Positions 10,438 to 21,844 of a stretch of 64,000 nt of DNA are shown in pieces. The DNA comes from Cryptomeria japonica (lineage: Eukaryota; Streptophyta; Pinopsida; Cupressales; Cupressaceae): the NCBI RefSeq assembly GCF_030272615.1, contig NC_081406.1, forward strand, positions 185,171,770 to 185,235,769, in the 5' to 3' direction. The notes beneath the pieces were generated by a model. That model saw only the letters and a program-made list of their open reading frames with translations. It had not been told where the DNA came from and searched no databases. Every line of letters starts with the position of its first letter. Position 1 is the first letter of the stretch. The position numbers and the translations under genes are program-made.

Positions 10438-11044
10438 AGCTCTCTTTCTTCATTCGAAAGGATCCAAATTGGGGGCTTTCGAGGACCTTCTATGCAGTGA
10501 AAGAGCAGATCTTTGAAGACTTCAATAACATTCAACATCAATCCATCAAGCATTCATCAATTTCATTCATTTAGGGCTTGGGAGACATTGAAGAACAATA
10601 GGAGATTACCGACTGAAGATTGGCTTGTACTCCTCCCTTAAGGGTTGGGTATGATTTCATGTTGTTTTCATGTCTTTGCATAAGCTTCAATATATCCTTT
10701 ATTCATGCTTTAGATCACTTTGCATCTTGATTTAGAGCATTTACATTATCATTTACAAGCAATTAGGGTTTACTTTCTAGGTTGCTCTAGTTTGCTTTCT
10801 TGCATTTAAGGACCTTGCACACACACTAGGTCTGCACACACAATACATTTTACAATACAACTTGGCTATTCGTGGAGGTGGAAATCACCGAAGTGGGGGT
10901 TTGACTAAGGCAAAACCCTATATAGCCGCCCACCACACCTTTTCAGATATAAGTGCAGGTTTCGGAATTCAGACAACGCCGCAAGTTATAGATCCGGGAG
11001 AAGCAGACTAAGACAGAACAACACACCAAATTGTAGAGTAAAAG

Positions 11045-11143
11045 ACCAGGACAGGGGCGTGGGGTGCCCTGGTCCTGCCACAACAGGGGCACTGGGCACC
11101 CTGGTCCCTGGGACAGGGGCGCTGGGTGCCCTGGTCCTCCTGA
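11045..11143 (+). repeat. GC-rich tandem units in E1 U5
   Basis: Three imperfect units of about 32 bp, each of the form GGACAGGGGCGCTGGG followed by GCCCTGGTCC, each able to fold back on itself. The counterpart lies at 17602-17699 in the 3' LTR. E2's LTRs carry a similar array in their U3. Confidence 0.75.
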
Positions 11144-11584
11144 CAGACAGCAGTTTTCAGCATTTTTGACAGCTTTTTCCAGAGTGCAAAACAACAGTTT
11201 CTGGAGCAGTTTCATGGGCAGAATTAGGACAGTGGCGCCCGCGCCCCCGTCCCAAACATTTTCAGTCAGATTTTAACTCCGGGTATGCATTTACATTCTT
11301 GTCTTGTCCTTGTGTTTATAGCTTTCCATTGTTTAAGTTCAATTCTGCAATCTTGTTAGTAGTTCATACTTGCACTTTGGGGTTAGGAATTGAACTTGCA
11401 TCATTCTATCTATCATTTGCACCAAAGGAATAGAAATCCTAATAGGTAGCCCGTGGCTCTCTCTTCCACAAAAAGAAGTAGCCAATTGTGTGATACCTCT
11501 AGGCTCTTTCGTATTCCACAAATGTGTGATTGAAGGTGAGATTAGGGCATGTTTGCTTAGTGTCACTTTTTCCCCCACACATTT

Positions 11585-11602
11585 TGGTGAACCCGACGTG
11601 AA
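11585..11602 (+). other. Primer-binding site of E1
   Basis: TGGTGAACCCGACGTGAA begins three bases after the LTR end. The same 18 bases follow E2's 5' LTR (38321). It is not the initiator-Met site used by the copia elements here. Which tRNA it matches I cannot say without a search. Confidence 0.75.
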
Positions 11603-11749
11603 TCTATCATTGCTTCCTATTGCATTGCATTTGTTAGATCTAGATCTAGATTTAGTGTGTTTTCATTTCATTTTCATTAAAAAGAAAAAAAAGAAAAAAA
11701 AAAGTGTGTTTCTTTGCATTGTGTGTTTAAAATTTTATGCAATTTCAAA

Positions 11750-14700
11750 ATGTCAGATTTTTATTTGCAAGATGTTCATATTTGTGATGATTATGAGTTA
11801 GATGAAGCTTTAGATGAATTTTTGAAACCTAAATATACCAAACCTTCATTTTACCAAAAACTCATAAACATTGTTACTATGCCATTTCGTTGTGATGAGA
11901 AAGATAAGTCGAATGATTCCTCTCAAGGGTACATTCCTATCAGCTCTTCCACTAAATCTAGTAACATGGTTGTTTTCAATGATCCCCTCTATGAAGAGAT
12001 ATCTCCTTTTGAATCAAAAGATAAACCTTTTAATAGATATGATCATGCTTTGTTGAATGATGCCCTTGATGCCTTTGTGTCCCCTAAAAAACACTCCCTT
12101 CATGAGGATCCTTTTGTGCAAGAAGATGACATTATCCCTACATTTCCTAGTGATGGCCTTTCCTTTTCCAACAAAATTCCCACTAGAGATGATGAATTAA
12201 TGGTAAATGCTTACCCTTCTCCTAAAGTTGGTCTTACCCATAAGCATCCCTTAGAGAAAGAAGATGAAATAATAAGCAATTTCCTTAATTCTCTCTCCCC
12301 TATTGAACATATTTTGAGGAAAGAGGATGAGTTTAACACATCTATTGATGCTCTCCCCCCTAAGGATGCAGAATTAATAAACAATGTTATCTCCTCTCCC
12401 GAAATTGATAATACTTCAAACATTCCTTTCAACAAAATCACTATTTGGGATGAACCATTAGAAGAAGGTATAGATTATTCTCTACCCCTAGCCAAAGGGG
12501 ATGAAATCAAGATTGGAAACTCCCTTGATAGTTTCTCCCCTTCCTTGAATCTCAATTATTCTCCCTCTAAAAATAAAGCATCTCCCTCTCCTCAACTTGG
12601 TTCTACTCATAAGGAAACCCTAGTTCAAAGAAAAATGGTTAACATCTCTTTCAAAGATCTCCCTCTCAAAAGTGAGACTTTAGAGAGTAATGTTGATCCT
12701 TCTCCTAGAGAGTTTATTCCCCATGTAGATCCTTTGATGATAGAGGATGATATGACCTTTCCTAGTATTACTCTTCCTACTAGAACATCAATGCCTACCC
12801 CTTGTCTCTCTCCTAAAATTGATTTAATCTGTGATAAGATTTTAGTGCAAGAGAAGACTATCAATAATTCTTCCAACACTTTTGTTCATTCCTCTAAACC
12901 ATCCTCAATCAATTTGATACATGTGAATGAAACACCTAACAAACCTCTCTTCACTGTCCAAGGTGCTTGTCCTTCTCAAAATTCTCAACCTTTAAATAAG
13001 CCTATCTTAGTGGTTCAAGGTGGTTATGCTAATGATTCTTTTTGCACTCCTAAGAAACCGGTTATTACTGTGCAAGGAGGTTATTCCTCTAAGAGCCCTT
13101 ATGAGTATGCTAAGCAATTGACTAGAGAGAGTTATCATGCGGTTGCCCATACTTATAATACTAGAAATAATAGGCAGCCTAATCCTCCTCCAGTTATCCC
13201 AACTTCACTTCCTCCTTCCCAACCTATTCTTCCTCAAGCTTCTCATATTTCACAAGTTCTTGGTAAGGAATATGATCTCATAGAACAACTTAAAGCTACC
13301 CCTGCTAAGATATCCCTTTGGGATTTGATCCAAACTTCTTCCGCTCATCATGGAATGTTACAAGATGCCTTGAAAGATTTGAATGTTCCTCCACCTAATA
13401 CATCTAGTAATATAGTGTCTTTGGTTAACTCTGTGATGAATCCTAAAACTCAAATTGTGTTTACTCAAGATGAGTTGCCTACTAGTGAAATTCAACATCA
13501 ATATGATCCCTTGATGATTGTGGTTATCATAAATGACACTGCTATAAGACGAACACTGGTAGATAATGGTTTTGGCCTTAATGTGTGTAGCATTAATCTA
13601 TTGCATAAGATGAATGTGGATACATCCCTTATTGAGCCTGACTCTCATCCCATTCGAGGCTTTGATAATGTGGCTAAGTCTTCATTAGGTATTATCACCT
13701 TACCCATCACAGTGGGACCTGTTACTTTGCCTACTCCTATCCATGTTATGTCAGGAAATCTAACATACAACTTGTTATTAGGGAGACCTTGGATTCACAG
13801 TATGCAAGTTGTCCCCTCTACATTGCATAGACAAGTTAAATTTATGTATAACAATAAGACATATACCTTGATAGGTGATACTAATTTTCAAACTTGTTTG
13901 CAAACATCTACTTCCAAAGGGAGTTCTTCTAAGCCTTCCTCTTCTAGTGATGACTCGTTAAACAAGATACCTATGGATGAATCATCACCTTCTGATAATC
14001 AAAATTCTTTGGATGAGTCTGAAGTTCCTGAAAAGGCTTTTGATCCTGAGAAGGTTCTCGCAGAAGACGATTGGGGATCTCTTGATTTTAATCCCACCTT
14101 TGTAGGTGAGTATAGGGTTCCACTTAGAGAGCTTAAAGTTAAAAAGAAGGAAGAAACTAGAGATCAATCAATCTTACCTGAACCTATGAGCAATAATTTT
14201 GTGGCCGCTTCTCAAACTTCTTCTCCTCACACCTCTAATTATGAAGAGTTTGATTCTTTGTCTTATGAAAAACCACCTTCTCTTCCTGAAATGGCTAATT
14301 GTTATGGTCGTGGTTTTCGCATTTTTGCTAAGCATGGGTATCATGGAAATGGTTGTGGCGCTCATGAACAAGGGATAAAAGTTCCTCTAGAGACTAATTT
14401 TCACAATTATGCTTTTGGACTCGACTATAATCCCTGCAAACGTACCAAAGCATCTAAAAGACCATCTCTCAATGTGAATGCTATATTTAGTAGTGATGAT
14501 GATCTCACTTCAACTAAATCATCTTTTACTTCTATCAACTCTCATTCCCCTCATAAGGAAATCTTGGCAATGAACAAATCTCTTTATGAATCCCCTCAAA
14601 TTTCTAAATCCACTTATGAATCTTTATCTCCTATTCATCATAAAGTCCTTTCCTCTAGGGATAAGGCTCTAATAAATTACACTCATCCCTCTTCTAAGAT

Positions 14701-14821
14701 TTCATGTGACTTTTCTTCTTCAATCTTTATCATTTTATACATGTTCTTGATCTCACTTATAGTTGAGCATTTAACATGTCATATTCAAATACCTCATTTA
14801 GTCTATCATGTATTTAAATAA
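11750..14821 (+). CDS. E1 ORF: protease-like and G-patch-like protein, 1023 residues
   Basis: A single intact ORF from the first in-frame ATG (11750); an upstream in-frame TTG at 11714 is an unlikely start. Residues 1-390 are acidic, Pro/Ser-rich and repetitive, with recurring E-D-E-I-I-S / P-L-E-K units and no capsid domain. Residues 397-450 hold three units of about 19 residues, each with V-Q-G. Residues about 520-700 match the Tat-type protease region: K-I-S-L-W-D-L-I upstream, active site D605-N-G in L-V-D-N-G-F-G-L-N-V-C, and L-L-L-G-R-P-W-I-H at 675-683. Residues 861-876 form a G-patch-like motif (K-H-G-Y-H-G-N-G-C-G-A-H-E-Q-G-I). The last 36 residues hold a hydrophobic segment (about 990-1008). 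The protein may bind RNA or process gag; this is inference. Confidence 0.88.
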   Translation: MSDFYLQDVHICDDYELDEALDEFLKPKYTKPSFYQKLINIVTMPFRCDEKDKSNDSSQGYIPISSSTKSSNMVVFNDPLYEEISPFESKDKPFNRYDHALLNDALDAFVSPKKHSLHEDPFVQEDDIIPTFPSDGLSFSNKIPTRDDELMVNAYPSPKVGLTHKHPLEKEDEIISNFLNSLSPIEHILRKEDEFNTSIDALPPKDAELINNVISSPEIDNTSNIPFNKITIWDEPLEEGIDYSLPLAKGDEIKIGNSLDSFSPSLNLNYSPSKNKASPSPQLGSTHKETLVQRKMVNISFKDLPLKSETLESNVDPSPREFIPHVDPLMIEDDMTFPSITLPTRTSMPTPCLSPKIDLICDKILVQEKTINNSSNTFVHSSKPSSINLIHVNETPNKPLFTVQGACPSQNSQPLNKPILVVQGGYANDSFCTPKKPVITVQGGYSSKSPYEYAKQLTRESYHAVAHTYNTRNNRQPNPPPVIPTSLPPSQPILPQASHISQVLGKEYDLIEQLKATPAKISLWDLIQTSSAHHGMLQDALKDLNVPPPNTSSNIVSLVNSVMNPKTQIVFTQDELPTSEIQHQYDPLMIVVIINDTAIRRTLVDNGFGLNVCSINLLHKMNVDTSLIEPDSHPIRGFDNVAKSSLGIITLPITVGPVTLPTPIHVMSGNLTYNLLLGRPWIHSMQVVPSTLHRQVKFMYNNKTYTLIGDTNFQTCLQTSTSKGSSSKPSSSSDDSLNKIPMDESSPSDNQNSLDESEVPEKAFDPEKVLAEDDWGSLDFNPTFVGEYRVPLRELKVKKKEETRDQSILPEPMSNNFVAASQTSSPHTSNYEEFDSLSYEKPPSLPEMANCYGRGFRIFAKHGYHGNGCGAHEQGIKVPLETNFHNYAFGLDYNPCKRTKASKRPSLNVNAIFSSDDDLTSTKSSFTSINSHSPHKEILAMNKSLYESPQISKSTYESLSPIHHKVLSSRDKALINYTHPSSKISCDFSSSIFIILYMFLISLIVEHLTCHIQIPHLVYHVFK

Positions 14822-16426
14822 CATTAATGGCTATTATGTTGCTCATCATTATGTGACATTGGTAGCTCATTTACTGGGGGCTCATTGTCATTCATGATGG
14901 TACAATTTCAAGTGCAATCATATTTTTTGAAGCAACATAATAGCCTAATTTTCTTGTTCCTATGGGGACAAGAATGATTTCATACATCTCTTCTTTTGCT
15001 TATGTCCAAATCTCTCCCTAGAAGATTGTGTAAGTCCTTCTCATTGTCCTTATCCTTGGGAGGCAATGATCTTTCCTTATTTTTATCTAAGGATCCACTT
15101 TTTCCTATTTTGTGGATGGTGTGGACTTTATTACTTGATGTTATGCCCTGTACGCATTTGTTGTTGTTTGTTCAAGGGTTCTCTCTTACAAGAGGTGTAA
15201 GTCCTTGACTACAACCTCTTTTGCACTTGGTAAAATACATCCATAGCGAATTCACTCTCCTAATTGGGTTAAAAAGAGCATCATCCTTCATTAAGAATCA
15301 CTTTCACCTCGCAAAAGAAGGAAGTATTGCATTCTTATTCTCTTCTTTGTCTTATTCTAGAAGATGTTATATTTGTCTAAGACAATTTCTCTTAGGGATA
15401 GGTGTCTTTTGTACAAATATCTCTTCTCCTCTAAGGATCTCCTTTACACATACTACAAGATATCCCTTTTCAACTATCTTATCCTTGCTTAAGGAGTGCA
15501 GAACTCTCTTGCTTGGATCTATGACATTGTTGCATTTTTGGGGTATCTTCTTGTGTGATGAAGGTAGGTATCCTTGTTCTACTTTTCTTATGACATAAAA
15601 CTTACACTTTTTGAGCAATGGGTCATTCTTGGAACTAGAGCATAGACTCTTAGAGCGAGATGTCATGCTTTTGTACTATACATATACAGGTTGTAGCATA
15701 CTCGGGCATAGACTCCTATGAGGTGCTTCTAACCTCCCTTACACACACATGCACGAGGTTGAGTGGAACTAGCGGCATAAGGCTAGACTTTCTCACTCTC
15801 CTCCCTTACATGGATCACCTAGACAGACTCTAGGGGCTAGTTTTCCATGTCCTTTTTCACATGGATCACCTAGACAAGATCTAGGGGTGAGAAGTCCATG
15901 TTTTTCTCTCTCACTATTCTTCTCATGGATCACCAATGTGTGTATTCATGTTGTTTTCCTTTCTTTTCTTCTCTTTGCATTTTGTTTCCATTTACATCCT
16001 TCATCTTGTGTTAGAGAACTCTCAAATCCTCACACTCTTTGTTGTGTTGGAATTGAGATTTAGTCCTCTTTCTTACCAAATGATTCTCCATTAGTTTTTG
16101 ATCTCATATCAAATCTTCTTGTGAGCCTTTGTCATCAATTTTCTTTAACAATTCGAAGTGGTAAACATGATACCCTGTTTCAACTCACTAAAATTAGCAA
16201 GCCGAAATAGGGGGGGGCATATAGCTACCCTCGAATTTTCAGCACCTTCCTTAGTAAGCATTAGGTGATTTTGTGATCTAACATGTGGTTTTGTAGGTTG
16301 TGGTTCCTAACTGTGTACTGTAGATACCGCTGGGGGCTTCGTTCAACAGACTTATGGATATATCCTTTTTCAAATAATGTTTACTTTTCTGTACTTTAGC
16401 TTGCATATGCACGTAGTGTTCATATG
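14822..16426 (+). other. E1 3' non-coding region
   Basis: About 1.6 kb without a credible ORF. A repeated unit containing ACATGGATCACCTAGACA occurs at 15808 and 15859, with a shorter echo (CATGGATCACC) near 15924. The remainder is T-rich and pyrimidine-rich. Confidence 0.6.
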
Positions 16427-16429
16427 ACT

Positions 16430-16447
16430 GCTAAAGTGGGGGCTAAA
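16430..16447 (+). other. Polypurine tract of E1
   Basis: GCTAAAGTGGGGGCTAAA abuts the TGTAGCG start of the 3' LTR. The same tract precedes E2's 3' LTR (43666-43683), which supports common origin of the two families' ends. Confidence 0.8.
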
Positions 16448-18140
16448 TGTAGCGTCGTAAATTGTACACACTTGCTAGGGTGGTACAATTTCACACCTAG
16501 TTTAGCACCCGCCTTGGCGCATTTTGCATTTTGCATTGCATTTCCCCTTTAGCACTTAATTAGTCAAATTAATTAGGTCTAAGGTTCTATTTCATCATCT
16601 CCCACATCATAAAGTTGGGCCCTTTCATTAAAGTGTGCCCCTTTCATTTTATTCTTCCAATACATCATTTAATCAAAAACCCTAATTAGGTCCTATTTTG
16701 AACTTGGGGGCTTGATTTCGGGGGTCAAAACATCTCGAAATCAGCTGTAACTTTGAGATTCTCTCTAAAATCATCATATCCGATAGGCTTGAAAATTTGG
16801 TGAAAAGTTGTCGGGACCATGGCGCCCGGAGAGGACCATGGCGCACGGAGTGCACATGGTCCCGGACATTTTTCTCAAAATTTTAGGAGCGTGATCCAAT
16901 CATAAAATAAAGCTTAACCCCAAGAAATTGGTGGGATATTCAATCTCTAGGTCGGCCAAAAGTTGAAATTAAGACCTAGGGTTTCATATATAAGAGCTCT
17001 CTTTCTTCATTTGAAAGGATCCGAATTGGGGGCTTTCGAGGACCTTCTATGTAGTGAAAGAGTAGATCTTTGAAGACTTCAATAACATTCAACATCCATC
17101 CATCAAGCATTCATCAATTTCATTCATTTAGGGCTTGGGAGACATTGAAGAACAATAGGAGATTACCGACTGAAGATTGGCTTGTACTCCTCCCTTAAGG
17201 GTTGGGTATGATTTCATGTTGTTTTCATGTCTTTGCATAAGCTTCAATATATCCTTTATTCATGCTTTAGATCACTTTGCATCTTGATTTAGAGCATTTA
17301 CATTATCATTTACAAGAAATTAGGGTTTACTTTCTAGGTTGCTCTAGTTTGCTTTCTTGCATTTAAGGACCTTGCACACACACTAGGTCTGCACACCCAA
17401 TACATTTTACAATACAACTTGTCTATTCGTGGAGGTGGAAATCACTGAAGTGGGGGTTTGACTAAGGCAAAACCCTATATAGCCGCCCACCACACCTTTT
17501 CAGATATAAGTGCAGGTTTCGGAATTCGAACAACGCCGCAAGTTATAGATCCGGGAGAAGCAGACTAAGACAGAACAACACACCAAATTGCAGAGTAAAA
17601 GACCAGGACAGGGGCATGGGGCGCCCTGGTCCTGCCAGGACAGGGGCACTGGGCACCCTGGTCCCTAGGATAGGGGCGCTGGGCACCCTGGTCCTCCTGA
17701 CAGACAGCAGTTTTCAGCATTTTTGACAGCTTTTTCCAGAGTGCAAAACAACAGTTTCTGGAGCAGTTTCAGGGGTAGAATCAGGACAGTGGCGCCCGCG
17801 CCCCCGTCCCGAACATTTTCAGTCAGATTTTAACTCCGGGTACGCATTTACATTCTTGTCTTGTCCTTGTGTTTATAGCTTTCCATTGTTTAAGTTCAAT
17901 TCTGCAATCTTGTTAGTAGTTCATACTTGCACTTTGGGGTTAGGAATTGAACTTGCATCATTCTATCTATCATTTGCAACAAAGGAATAGAAATCCTAAT
18001 AGGTAGCCCGTGGCTCTCTCTCTTCCACAAAAAGAAGTAGCCAATTGTGTGATACCTCTAGGCTCTTTCGTATTCCACAAATGTGTGATTGAAGGTGAGA
18101 TTAGGGCATGTTTGCTTAGTGTCACTTTTTCCCCCACACA
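16448..18140 (+). repeat. 3' LTR of E1
   Basis: A near-identical copy of 9891-11581. It ends CCCACACA at 18140, followed by the TSD ATATC. It includes the shared hairpin module (16727-16892), TATA box (16986-16993) and GC-rich tandem units (17602-17699). Confidence 0.93.
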
Positions 18141-18145
18141 ATATC
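18141..18145. repeat. Right target-site duplication of E1
   Basis: ATATC, identical to 9886-9890. Confidence 0.9.
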
Positions 18146-19955
18146 ATCTATTGTATTGCATGTTCAATCCTATCAATTACCTTTTCCTATCAAGATGCAC
18201 CCTTCCCATGTTTGGCACTTATCATCCTAGTCCTAGTCCTACTATTGGAAAGAGATGTCAATTGGCCATGTGCATGTTGTTTTCATGATTTTTTCTATTT
18301 CTTTGATTTGCATCTTTGTGTCCTATGACTACTCCTATCTATGGCTGCCAAGATCTTCCTATATCTTGGCATGTCTTGGGTTGGTGTATAGTGGAGCATA
18401 TTTTTGTGGTATGGTGTGTTTGAGGGTTTCTCTTGCATAATTTGGTAGTCCTAAATTTACATCGTGATGATGTTTCCAAGGGTGTTTGCAAGAGATACCT
18501 ATTGTTTGAGAGTCTAGTCCATGCCTCAGATCCTCAAAACATCCAGATTCCTATAATTATTGATGCAGATCTTCCTGGGCAATATTAAACTAGGTTTGAT
18601 CTCTACATCTACACAACAACGTATCATCCCCACTCCATTCACTTTATTTTTTCATTTCATCCCATTCCCTTATCTTTGAGACCTCAATTTATTCATTTTC
18701 TCCCCTTCTTCTATTTAGTCTCGTATCATTGTATTATGGTTGGCACATTACAAAATTTGTTTCATTCCACATTTTACATTGTCATTATCATCTAGTTTCA
18801 TCATTATCATGGCATATTCACTTAGTTGCATTTTCATTTTAGAAATATTTTATCGTTATCATTTAGCATTATAGGTTCATTTTCATTATCATTGTCATTT
18901 GGTATTACACTATCATTGTATTTTCATTTTAGGTGCATTTTATCCTCCTTATTATCATTTACTTCCATTTTCATTACATTTTCATTATCATATAGCTACA
19001 TTCATTTTGCACTCATTATAATTTAAGTCATCCTTTTCTATTAGTTGTATTCATTGTAATTCATTTCCAATTAGGTGCATTTTTATAAATTGCATTCATT
19101 TCATTTAGTTGCGTTTTGACATTTGGAACCATTCATATTGCATTTATCACATCACATATCAATCATCTCATAGTACACCCATCAAATCATATGTACATCA
19201 AATCACAATTATATTACTAGCTATATTTCAACTCCTAAAGGCATGCAATACAAGATATGAGTTGAAATAAAGGCAATTACATTGATTTCAAATGCACTAA
19301 AAGCATATAGAACTTCCACTACATTGCATACATCAAAAATAAGAATCAACATCACTTATAATCACTAAATCATGTTTCTCCTGCATTGGTGGGGAATGCC
19401 TATGGAAGCATTGATCCCCCATGCAAATGCCAAAATGACAATTGACATCTATGCCCCAACAAGTTTTCTACCCTATTTAATACCCCTAATTAATGCTAAT
19501 CTTCTAAATGATAGGTAGGTTGGTGTACATACCGGTGGTCCATACTTGGCCAGTCATTGGTATAATTCAACTCTCTTAGCACGATGCTCGGGTTGGGGAA
19601 TGCGAACCATGGCCGCTAGGTGTTCTGGTGTCTCTCAATCTCCAAGGTGTATGTGTGACAATGACCCCTCCTATGGCCTTGTGTGGCTTATATAGCCCCC
19701 CCCCCCCCCCCCCCCCCCCCTCGCCCCCTTTTTCTCACATTTCTTCCATCTCATTCCCTTTTCTAATTTTCTTCCACATTTCTTTTCTTCCTTTTTCTTT
19801 CCCCTTCCTATTATTTTCTTCTTTTTTCCAAGAATTTTCTCAAAAAAAATTTCAAAATTTCTCAGTTAAATTCTTGAGGGGGCATATACCACCCACGTCT
19901 CCATGTTGGGGCATCATTCTTCTGTCTTTTATCCCCCACCAATTTTTCTGTTGCA
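18146..19955 (+). other. Non-coding flank right of E1, low complexity
   Basis: No domain is seen. From 18780 to 19130 the sequence is dominated by CATTTTCATTATCATT-like pyrimidine-rich units. A TATA-like TTATATAGC at about 19688 directly precedes a long C homopolymer, followed by a T/C-rich tract to 19860. It is likely the long 3' region of the Tat-like element. Confidence 0.45.
19696..19720 (+). repeat. C25 homopolymer
   Basis: Twenty-five consecutive cytosines, followed by TCGCCCCC. Its exact length is likely unreliable in an assembly. Confidence 0.85.
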
Positions 19956-19971
19956 TAAAAGAGGGGAAAAC
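19956..19971 (+). other. Polypurine tract of the plus-strand Tat-like element
   Basis: ATAAAAGAGGGGAAAA is followed by a TATAGACACC LTR start. Tat A uses a very similar pair on the other strand (AAAGAGGGGCAAAA then TGTATACACC at 28446-28459), which supports the reading. Confidence 0.6.
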
Positions 19972-21150
19972 TATAGACACCTAAAATTAATTAAATTAAT
20001 TATTTAATTAATTTATCCTTTCTACATAATTAATTAATTTAATTATTTCATCCCTATTCCTCTCAGAATTAATTAAATTTAATTAATTTTTTTATTATAG
20101 TCTAATACATAATTTATCAAGATAAATTAATTATTCCCCTTTTCTTCCAAAGTCCCTTTAATCATTAATTCCTCTAGAATCCCCTTAGGTTGTTAATTAA
20201 TTAACTTAAGTCATTTGATTCCTACAAATCACTTCTTCTAATCATCACTTAGCCTAATTAATTCTTGTAGAATCCTAATTATCAATATTTCCCAATTTTA
20301 CATCCATCCACTCATTCTCTCTCCTCATATAATATCCTCCTAACTTTCCCACTTGATCTCATAATCCCTCATTACCTCACCTAATACCCTCACTAGTCAT
20401 TTCCACATTCCTAATCTCCAAAATTAGGAATGAGTCAACCATTTTGCATAAATGGTTTGTCCCCTCTCAACCTCCAGCCTTAAATGCACCAACTTTGGTC
20501 ATATCAAAGGATTTCAAATCCTTGCTCTTCCCCATGCTCCCTCACTTCCCAACAAATTTTTAATTCCTTTTCTATTCCTTTCTCCCATTCAACCTTCTAT
20601 TTTGGAATTTTTTATTCCTTTGTCCCTTCCCAAGGAATTTTAATTTCCTTTTATTCCTCCAAAGTGTATTGGAGACTCTTCCCTATGCACTTTGGGGAGT
20701 GTTGAGACAAGAAATGCCTTTATGGAAAATATCTTGGTTGCCACACCTTGTACTCTCAATCCCTTCCATTACTTTACTTCAATCTCCTTGCTCCATTCCA
20801 AATCGACTTGGCTATTCATTTTCCTACTTTCAAATCTATAAATTGGGGTCTCCTCCCCTCATTTACACATCCACTTTCCATGCAATTTCATGTTGCCCAT
20901 TTAAGTTTATAATCCATCCTTAGCATCTACATGATAGGAAAATTTATCCATAGTTAGTTATTTATATTTCTATCCATCCACCATGATATCTATCATCATT
21001 GTTTTTGTGTTGTGAAGAGAAATCCACATCGCCACCATAGGACCAATCCAATCAAGCTAAGGAGGGGTGCATCTTTAGCTTCACTAAAGGTCCAATCCAA
21101 GGAGCAAGTGACAACATTGTGAAGGTATAAAGGTTTTATGGTATTTACTT
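19972..21150 (+). repeat. Probable 3' LTR of the plus-strand Tat-like element
   Basis: It begins TATAGACACCTAAAATTAAT (the second base G changed to A if TG-initiated), resembling the Tat A LTR start. It is AT-rich with repeated TTAATTAA stretches at first, then a TATA box at 20837-20844 followed by a pyrimidine-rich leader. No second copy is in the window, so the right end is approximate. Confidence 0.5.
20837..20844 (+). promoter_or_regulatory. TATA box in the probable Tat-like LTR
   Basis: TATAAATT followed by a pyrimidine-rich CTCCTCCCC segment, located about 865 bp into the LTR. Confidence 0.45.
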
Positions 21151-21844
21151 GAATCTTAATCGTATTTTGATTAAACCTAACTTTTACATCATTAGATTGT
21201 TTTCCCTTGGTTCAAATTGGTCAAAATTTGGACCAATTAAGGGCCATTAATAATGTTTATATCATAATCCCTTGTGTATCCCCCATGTTATCTAAACTTA
21301 GAGCAATAATATCCAATGTAGAAACCATCACCATTGAGCACAATGTAATTCTTTGGTGGTGAAAGGCCATGAGGAAAAATATGTGGATGGCTTGTCCCAT
21401 GATGAGGCGAAAAAACTCAAGATATCCAAAGGAAAAATTTCCACCCCATTTGTTAACTTTTGCACCAGATATCCCATAGATATCTAAAAACCAAAACTTT
21501 CCATCAAATGGTGTCAAAATTATGCTATGCAAAATAACTTTTGGGATCATTGGTGGATTGTTTTTGATAGACCATCCAACAACAATCTTGATTTGCCATT
21601 TTAATTCATCAAGAACTTATATGTCAAGTTTTATTTAGGCAAGAACGTCAACTGCTTTGACATCAGGTATTTTCAGGGCATGGGGGGAGGTATACCCTAG
21701 GATATATCTTGGGTAGTTCAAGTTGTATAGGGTCCATATCTTCCCCCTCCTCACATTACTCACCTACCTCTAGTACAGCCTCCATATATTATTGTTGAGG
21801 CAATGCACAAACTATATTGGCTATTAAAAATTTGAGTAGCCTTT
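21151..21844. other. Unassigned DNA
   Basis: A minus-strand open frame at 21257-21550 gives no recognisable domain. I see nothing else that can be supported. Confidence 0.3.

Larger units (their letters stand above)
9891..11581 (+). repeat. 5' LTR of E1
   Basis: It starts TGTAGCGTCG and ends CCCACACA. It aligns along its length with 16448-18140. It contains a hairpin module (10170-10335), a TATA box (10430-10437) and a set of GC-rich tandem units (11045-11143) in U5. Confidence 0.93.
9891..18140 (+). mobile_element. E1: complete non-autonomous LTR retrotransposon
   Basis: The 8250-bp element has two nearly identical LTRs (9891-11581 and 16448-18140), TG...CA ends, a 5-bp TSD ATATC, a primer site right after the 5' LTR, a single intact ORF (11750-14821), and a polypurine tract before the 3' LTR. 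Only scattered base differences separate the LTRs, so the insertion is young. No RT, RNase H or integrase is encoded. It is related to E2 (37100-44928) by shared LTR start, primer site and polypurine tract. Confidence 0.93.
7768..21150 (+). mobile_element. Degenerate plus-strand Tat-like gypsy element, split by E1
   Basis: It holds an RT fragment (7768-8283), integrase fragment (8311-9170), a long non-coding 3' region (9171-9890 and 18141-19955), a polypurine tract and a probable 3' LTR from 19972. E1 (9891-18140) sits inside with a perfect TSD. The continuity from integrase to LTR across E1 is inferred from order and orientation and from the long 3' regions known in Tat elements; it is not directly proven. 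Confidence 0.5.

Noticed and set aside
11585-11602. A tRNA gene at the primer site
   Set aside because: Only the complement of a tRNA 3' end is present; no cloverleaf can be built around it.
15221-15666. Opposed open frames of 125 and 99 codons
   Set aside because: They overlap on opposite strands in the E1 3' non-coding region, lack domains, and neither is favoured by position.
19628-19984. 118-codon open frame with a poly-Pro run
   Set aside because: The proline run is the C25 homopolymer; the rest is T/C-rich low-complexity DNA.
21257-21550. 97-codon minus-strand open frame
   Set aside because: Hydrophobic product without a recognisable domain; no supporting splice or start context.
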